From PFJX01 sp963713085 (GTDB lineage: Bacteria > Pseudomonadota > Gammaproteobacteria > Burkholderiales > Thiobacillaceae), in contig CAVQKQ010000021.1 of NCBI GenBank assembly GCA_963713085.1, positions 1 through 64,000 on the forward strand: DNA of 64,000 nt, in the 5' to 3' direction. Position numbers and translations under genes: made by a program. Of the stretch, positions 59,721 to 64,000 are shown piece by piece. The stretch's first letter is position 1, and every line of letters begins with the position of its first letter. The notes beneath the pieces were generated by a model. That model did not search any database, was not told the origin of the DNA, and saw nothing but the letters and a program-made list of their open reading frames with translations.

Positions 59721-60688
59721 TCAAGAACCTGGAATTCAAGGTGGGCCTGCTGCTGGCCCTGACCGTGCTGCTGATCCTGGCCTTCGCGGGCTATACCCTG
59801 TATGCCCGGGGCGCCTTCCAGCCCACCCGCACCCTGATACTCACGGCACCCCAGGCTGACAACGTGGAGGTGGGCATGGCCATGACCTTTTCGGGCTTTC
59901 CCATCGGCGAGGTCAAGCGCCTGGGCCTCACCCCGGACGGCAGCGTGCGCATCGAGATGGCGATTCCCCAGAAGGATGCCAAATGGTTACGCAAGAGCAG
60001 CGTCTTCACCCTGGAAAAACCCCTGGTGGGCAGCGCCAAGATCAAGGCCTTCAGCACCGACCTGAAGGATGCACCCCTGGAGGACGGCGCGGTCCGGACA
60101 TTGATCACGGGTGACGCCACCCAGGAGATTCCGGTGCTGATCGAACGGGTAAAGGACATCCTGGAAAACGTCAAGGCCATGACCGACCAGGATTCCTCCA
60201 TCAACCGCACCCTGGCCAACGTGGAGACGGTGACCGGTCGCATGCAAGGGGAATACGGCGTCCTGGAGGGCGTGCTGGGCGGCCCGGACAAGGCCAAACA
60301 GGTGGTAGGCGCCCTGGAAAAGGCCAACACCCTGCTGGCCTCCCTCAACGGCGTCTCCCTCAAGGTGGATACCCTGCTGACCAAGACCGACGCCCGGATG
60401 TTCGGCCAGGATGGCGTCATGGACCAGGCCCAGCAATCCGTCGCCAAGGTCAACGCCATCCTGGGCGACGTGCGGGAAAGCCTGAAGAAAGCCGATGTGA
60501 TCCTGGCCAACGCCCAGACCGCCAGCGCCGATGTGGCCCAGATCACCGGCAACGTCAAGGCGGCCACCACCGACATGGCCCAGCTGCGCACCGAGATCGA
60601 TGACAGCGTGCGCAAGGTCAACCACCTGATCAACGAGATCAACAAGAAGTGGCCCTTCGCCCGCGACGTGGAGATCCGCACGCCATGA
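59690..60688 (+). CDS. MlaD-like lipid-binding MCE domain protein
   Basis: The 332-residue product has one N-terminal TM helix (about 14-38, VGLLLALTVLLILAFAG) and an MCE/MlaD beta domain (about 45-130: TAPQADNVEVGMAMTFSGFPIGEVKRLGL). A long helical C-terminal region with many coiled-coil-like heptads (about 155-320) follows. MCE proteins form hexameric tubes for lipid passage. ATG 59690 overlaps the upstream gene. The next gene, a lipoprotein, overlaps by 4 bp. Confidence 0.9.
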   Translation: MERAPLRAPLIKNLEFKVGLLLALTVLLILAFAGYTLYARGAFQPTRTLILTAPQADNVEVGMAMTFSGFPIGEVKRLGLTPDGSVRIEMAIPQKDAKWLRKSSVFTLEKPLVGSAKIKAFSTDLKDAPLEDGAVRTLITGDATQEIPVLIERVKDILENVKAMTDQDSSINRTLANVETVTGRMQGEYGVLEGVLGGPDKAKQVVGALEKANTLLASLNGVSLKVDTLLTKTDARMFGQDGVMDQAQQSVAKVNAILGDVRESLKKADVILANAQTASADVAQITGNVKAATTDMAQLRTEIDDSVRKVNHLINEINKKWPFARDVEIRTP

Positions 60689-61356
60689 ACTGCCTCGTTT
60701 CGCTCCTGCTGGCCGCCCTGCTGCTGACCGCCTGCGGCGGTGCACCGCCGCCCCCGGACTGGAAGCTGAACGCGGTGAGCCTGATCGAACATTTCCAGCA
60801 AAGCTGGCTGGAGGGGAACGGCAAGTCGGCGGATCTGGCGCTGGAAAAGGCTCGAAGCGAAATCGCCAAGACCGGCCGCCTGGACCTGCTGGCGCGCCTG
60901 GAGGTGGCGGCATGCGGCACGCGCAGCGCCGGTCTCGACTTCGGGCCCTGCGACGGCTTTGCCCGGCTAGCGCCGGATGCCACCACCAACGACCGGGCCT
61001 ATGCCCGCTTCCTGACTGGGGATTGGACCGGGCTGGATGGCAAGTTACTGCCGGCTCAGTATGCCGACCTGGCCGGCGCAAAGGACGACGCCTCAGCAAA
61101 CCATGCCCTGGCGGGGATCAAGGACCCCTTGCCCCGCCTGATCGGCGCGGCCCTGTTGTTCAAGACTGGCCGGGCCGACCCGGCCACCTTGCGGCTGGCG
61201 ATGGACACCGCCTCGGCCCAGGGCTGGCGCCGCCCGCTGCTAGCCTGGCTGGAGGTGGAACTGCGGCGCGCCCGGGGTGCCGGTGACAACCAGGCTGCGG
61301 ACCAACTGCAGCGCCGCATCGACCTGATCCTGGAAAAGTCGCCACCCCGGCCCTGA
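60685..61356 (+). CDS. Lipoprotein of the Mla-like operon
   Basis: The 223-residue product has a lipobox (LLLTACGG, Cys17), so it is an outer- or inner-membrane lipoprotein. The remainder is helical and Ala/Leu-rich with two Cys (around residues 76 and 88). No family is recognised by eye; it may be an auxiliary lipoprotein like that found in many MCE/Mla loci. Start overlaps the MlaD-like stop (ATGA). Confidence 0.8.
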   Translation: MNCLVSLLLAALLLTACGGAPPPPDWKLNAVSLIEHFQQSWLEGNGKSADLALEKARSEIAKTGRLDLLARLEVAACGTRSAGLDFGPCDGFARLAPDATTNDRAYARFLTGDWTGLDGKLLPAQYADLAGAKDDASANHALAGIKDPLPRLIGAALLFKTGRADPATLRLAMDTASAQGWRRPLLAWLEVELRRARGAGDNQAADQLQRRIDLILEKSPPRP

Positions 61357-61438
61357 TTCGGCGCATACCCGACTGTTCTGGTCGGTTTATTAGTAATTTC
61401 TTATATAATCACGCCCGCCTGATCTTATGGAGGAGAAC

Positions 61439-61993
61439 ATGGACTGGCTTATCCATCCCTGGCCCTGGTATGTCGCGGGCCCCTTGATCGGTCTGATGGT
61501 TCCGCTGATGCTGTTCATCGGCAACCGCTCATTCGGCATATCCAACAACCTGCGCCATTTGTGCGCCATCACCCAGCCCGCCCAGGTCGAGGTGGACTTC
61601 TTCCGTTACAACTGGAAGGAGCACACCTGGAGCCTGGTGTTCGTGGTCGGCACGGCCCTGGGCGGCTACCTCGCCGGGGTGGTCTTCGCCAACCCGGATC
61701 CGGTGCAACTCAGCCAGGCCGCTCAGGACATGCTGACCAGTTGGGGATACACCCAGCCGGGCCTGAGCCTGGTGCCGGAAGAGTTGTTCTACCCCAGCCT
61801 GCGCAACGCCACCTTCCTGTTCGCCGGCGGGGCCGTGGTCGGCTTCGGCACACGTTATGCGGGCGGCTGCACCTCCGGCCACGCGATTACCGGATTGGCC
61901 ACCCTGCAGTTGCCTTCCCTCTACGCGGTCCTGGGCATCTTCGGCGGCGGACTGCTGTCTTCCTGGTTCTTGGCTCCCTGGGTATTGATATGA
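61439..61993 (+). CDS. YeeE/YedE family transporter subunit (PmpA-like)
   Basis: The 184-residue membrane protein has four to five helices. The family motif GGCTSGHAITGLATL with Cys is conserved, as in thiosulfate/sulfur-importing YeeE. ATG 61439 has a GGAGG site; an ATG at 61427 is too early. It overlaps the second half-gene (ATGA, 61990-61993). Substrate is likely a reduced sulfur compound, by analogy. Confidence 0.9.
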   Translation: MDWLIHPWPWYVAGPLIGLMVPLMLFIGNRSFGISNNLRHLCAITQPAQVEVDFFRYNWKEHTWSLVFVVGTALGGYLAGVVFANPDPVQLSQAAQDMLTSWGYTQPGLSLVPEELFYPSLRNATFLFAGGAVVGFGTRYAGGCTSGHAITGLATLQLPSLYAVLGIFGGGLLSSWFLAPWVLI

Positions 61994-62424
61994 CCTCTTC
62001 CGATATCAGGCGCTATTTCCCCTACCTGGCGGTGGGCATCCTGTTCGGCTTCGTGCTCATCAAGTCGGAAGCCGCCTCCTGGTACCGTATCCAGGAGATG
62101 TTCCACTTCCAGAATTTCCACATGTTCGGCATCCTGTTTTCCGCCATCGCCACCGGCTTCATGAGCATCCAGATCATCCAGCGCATGGGCCGGAAATCGG
62201 CGATGGACGGCCAGCAGATCGCGATCCCTGAGAAAATGCCCGGCAAGGTGAGCTATATCGTCGGCGGATTGATATTCGGCTTCGGCTGGGGCCTGATCGG
62301 CCTCTGTCCGGGGCCGGTTTTCGCCCTGGCCGGTACCGGCTCACTGGGCGCCCTGTTCGTCCTGGCCGGCGCCCTGCACGGGACGTGGCTGTACGGCGCC
62401 CTCAAGCACCATCTGCCCCATTAA
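61990..62424 (+). CDS. YeeE/YedE family transporter subunit (PmpB-like)
   Basis: The 144-residue second half has four helices and the second conserved Cys motif (GLIGLCPGPVFALAGTG). The two halves correspond to the two parts of the single-chain YeeE of E. coli. The FRxF-like NFHMFGILFSAIA strip is also family-typical. An exported SCP2-like protein follows after 107 bp. Confidence 0.9.
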   Translation: MTSSDIRRYFPYLAVGILFGFVLIKSEAASWYRIQEMFHFQNFHMFGILFSAIATGFMSIQIIQRMGRKSAMDGQQIAIPEKMPGKVSYIVGGLIFGFGWGLIGLCPGPVFALAGTGSLGALFVLAGALHGTWLYGALKHHLPH

Positions 62425-62531
62425 TTCCTTTCCCAACAGTATCAAAGGGGTTTCTTTGACAGTCGCCGAGTGGGCGACTAATCTTTCCGCCCGTTTATTA
62501 CATTAATCACATCTGCACAAGGAGACATACT

Positions 62532-63038
62532 ATGCGCATCACTTCCCTGGCTTTGGCCGCCGCCGGATTGGTTTCCCTGTCCGCCCAGGCAGCCCCGTTG
62601 ATGTCCGCCGAGTGGGCCGTCCAGGCCTGCAACTACTGGAACACCAACCCCGCCCTCACCACCGAACTCGCCGAAAAATGGGCGAAGAACGATGGTGGCC
62701 GCGGCTACAAGGTTATCCACATGTACCGCACCGATTGCGGCGAGGCCACCAAGGTGGAAATGACCATCTCCACCAAGGGCGGCAAGACCACCTGTGTCTA
62801 CGCCGGACCGGTCCAGCATGCCAAGCTGGACTACGACATGGACTACCTGATGCACGCCGAGACCAAGCGCTGGCATGAGATGGGCGCCGGCGAATACGGA
62901 CCGATGCGCGCCATGACATTCGGCCGCCTCAAGTTCGATGGACCTATGATGGAAGCCATGAAGGTCATGGGCCCGTTCGAACAGTTCCTGCTGATCCCCG
63001 GCAAGGTGCCCGGCGACGATACCTGCCCGGCCAAGTAA
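62532..63038 (+). CDS. Exported SCP2-like sterol-binding domain protein
   Basis: The 168-residue product has a signal peptide (residues 1-20, cleavage after AQA). The mature part has the SCP2-like pattern, here MRAMTFGRLKFDGPMMEAM and PFEQFLLIPGKVPG (positions about 130-160). SCP2 domains have hydrophobic tunnels for lipids. Its position after YeeE/YedE genes suggests binding of a sulfur-carrying hydrophobic compound, but this is inference. Start ATG 62532 has AAGGAG upstream. Confidence 0.82.
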   Translation: MRITSLALAAAGLVSLSAQAAPLMSAEWAVQACNYWNTNPALTTELAEKWAKNDGGRGYKVIHMYRTDCGEATKVEMTISTKGGKTTCVYAGPVQHAKLDYDMDYLMHAETKRWHEMGAGEYGPMRAMTFGRLKFDGPMMEAMKVMGPFEQFLLIPGKVPGDDTCPAK

Positions 63039-63052
63039 GCGGCCTTCCGGTC

Positions 63053-63081
63053 AAAAAAGCCCGCGTAACGCGGGCTTTTTT
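63053..63081. terminator. Bidirectional terminator between SCP2 and DUF2322 genes
   Basis: AAAAAAGCCCGCG (63053-63065) pairs with CGCGGGCTTTTTT (63069-63081) across TAA. It has a T-run on both strands, so it serves the convergent genes on both sides. Confidence 0.92.
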
Positions 63082-63395
63082 CATGGCTTGGTGATCAGCC
63101 TGACGGCCAGGCGATCTGTCCCCGTCCGGATACTGAAAAGCCGGTCGATGTTCGGATGCTTGCCCGGATTGCGGCGGGCGTCCTCGGTGTGTTCGGCGTA
63201 CAGGGCCAAGCCTTCCGCCGCAGCCTCAGGCCCGATACCGCCGAATTTCAGTGCCAGGTGCTGATAGACCCGCACCGAGCCCTGGCTCCCGGGTGCATTG
63301 GCAATCGTCTCTATGGCGCCGTCAGGCCCGGTGAGTTCGATGGCGGCAATATGATCGGCACTGGCCAGGCCGGCCAGGTTATCGACGAAGGCCAC
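63081..63395 (-). CDS. DUF2322 family protein
   Basis: The 104-residue product begins at GTG 63395, 1 bp after the coq7 stop. The sequence GLASADHIAAIELTGPDGAIE, SVRVYQHLALKFG and the ending RLFSIRTGTDRLAVRLI match DUF2322 as I remember it, a small family common in betaproteobacteria. Function is unknown. Coupled to coq7 by position. Confidence 0.85.
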   Translation of the reverse strand: MAFVDNLAGLASADHIAAIELTGPDGAIETIANAPGSQGSVRVYQHLALKFGGIGPEAAAEGLALYAEHTEDARRNPGKHPNIDRLFSIRTGTDRLAVRLITKP

Positions 63396-63396
63396 G

Positions 63397-64000
63397 TCAG
63401 AATCGGTAAGCCAGGTTGGTCAGCAGCTTGGAGGTCAGTTTCATGGCCGATCTGACCGGTTGCGGCAGGGCCTGGCCACCATGGGCGATGGCCGTCTCGG
63501 CATGCCTGATCTCATCACTCTTCATCTGCTCGACGATGGCCCGGCTCTTTGCATCCTGGTCGGGCAACTGCTCCAGATGGCTGTCCAGGTGGCCCTCCAC
63601 CTGGCGTTCGGTCTCCGCCAGGAAGCCCAGGTTCCACTTGTCGCCCAGTGCGCCGGCCAGGGCCCCCAGGGTGAACGAGCCGGCATACCAGAGCGGGTTC
63701 AGCACGCTCTTGTGACTGTCCAGTTCCCGCAGCCGCTTCTCGCACCAGGCCAGGTGCTCGGTTTCCTCGTCGGAGGCCTCCAAGAGAGCCTTGGCGGCAT
63801 CCGGATTGCGCGCGGTCAGGGCTTGGCCCTGATACAGCGCCTGGGCGCACACCTCGCCGCTGTGGTTCACCCGCATCAAGCCTGCCGCATGCCGTTTCTC
63901 GGCCTCGCTCAGTTCCGCCTCGGGCAAATCCTTGTCCGGGAAGGGACGCCTTGTCGTAGCGGAGGTGAAGACCGTGCGTAAGGCCTTGTCGAATTGAAGG
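63397..64000 (-). CDS. coq7: 2-polyprenyl-3-methyl-6-methoxy-1,4-benzoquinol hydroxylase Coq7 (start outside window)
   Basis: The di-iron monooxygenase carries out the last hydroxylation of ubiquinone synthesis. Ligand motifs are visible: RVNHSGEVCAQALYQG (Glu), DEETEHLAWCEKRL (Glu and His), and MKSDEIRHAETAIAHG. In-frame family sequence (FDKALRTVFTSA) continues upstream to the right edge, so only about the first 5-10 residues are missing. The stop at 63397-63399 is followed by DUF2322. The TTG at 63927 is not the start. Confidence 0.92.
   Translation of the reverse strand, partial: LQFDKALRTVFTSATTRRPFPDKDLPEAELSEAEKRHAAGLMRVNHSGEVCAQALYQGQALTARNPDAAKALLEASDEETEHLAWCEKRLRELDSHKSVLNPLWYAGSFTLGALAGALGDKWNLGFLAETERQVEGHLDSHLEQLPDQDAKSRAIVEQMKSDEIRHAETAIAHGGQALPQPVRSAMKLTSKLLTNLAYRF

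Noticed and set aside
1..64000. tRNA, rRNA, CRISPR arrays, prophage or conjugative modules
   Set aside because: No tRNA-like T-loop context, rRNA segments, spaced short repeats, or phage/conjugation genes were recognised by reading; small RNAs cannot be ruled out without tools.

Overview
This window reads as chromosomal DNA from a high-GC betaproteobacterium. The housekeeping gene order (dapB-bamE beside fur, recN-nadK-hrcA, sfsA, zwf-gnd, coq7) fits Nitrosomonadales/Rhodocyclales-type organisms. Several genes point to sulfur handling: a sulfate ABC importer, a CysB-like regulator facing a DsrC-like protein, DsrE-like secreted proteins, and a YeeE/YedE pair with an SCP2 protein. This placement is inferred from gene content only; there is no rRNA gene, and I saw no tRNA gene.

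Layout. 1-2111 (minus) holds the end of a sulfate importer operon (sbp-cysT-cysW). 2470-8145 is a scarred accessory region. It contains a 5'-truncated PEP-CTERM protein, an AI-2E-type permease broken by an inverted 211-bp copy of a nearby SYLF gene, an intact SYLF/CsbD/DUF2934 stress cluster, an IS256-family remnant, and two Crp/Fnr paralogues, one clipped and one with a nonsense codon. 8332-9809 has a thioredoxin-fold protein and a roughly 1-kb stretch without a convincing gene but with a perfect hairpin. 9810-14061 is a glycosyltransferase cluster (one GT2, two GT-C/GT39). 14261-18887 holds the DsrC-like/CysB-like pair, a methyltransferase, sfsA and ankyrin proteins. 18995-23407 holds a large DUF11 exported protein, a Crp regulator and an M48 peptidase. 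23466-30714 is a run of mostly plus-strand genes (nitroreductase, VanZ, DUF455, Rieske oxygenase, ogt, xerD, dsbB, a Met/Pro-rich repeat protein, a methyltransferase).

30746-37894 starts with the oxidative pentose-phosphate pair (gnd-zwf). Next comes an ECF sigma/anti-sigma module in which the anti-sigma factor carries a DsrE-like periplasmic domain. The divergent genes encode two exported DsrE-like proteins, then a porin and a lipoprotein. 38165-41536 holds glgA and htpG. 41590-45957 is a three-gene operon of a PstS-like periplasmic protein, an outer-membrane barrel and a membrane GGDEF/EAL protein. 46057-53906 is conserved housekeeping (dapB, bamE, fur, recN, nadK, hrcA, Dyp peroxidase, EamA protein, hemH).

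53919-58425 pairs a CHASE2 adenylate/guanylate cyclase with a metallo-beta-lactamase-fold hydrolase and an M48 peptidase with an SH3 partner. 58489-61356 is an Mla-like lipid transport operon whose ATPase-position gene lacks the Walker A region. 61439-63038 is the YeeE/YedE pair plus SCP2 protein, and the window ends in DUF2322 and coq7, cut by the right edge.

The most notable candidate systems are the ECF/anti-sigma-DsrE module with its exported DsrE paralogues, the PstS-like/barrel/GGDEF-EAL operon, and the Mla-like operon with a stripped-down ATPase subunit.
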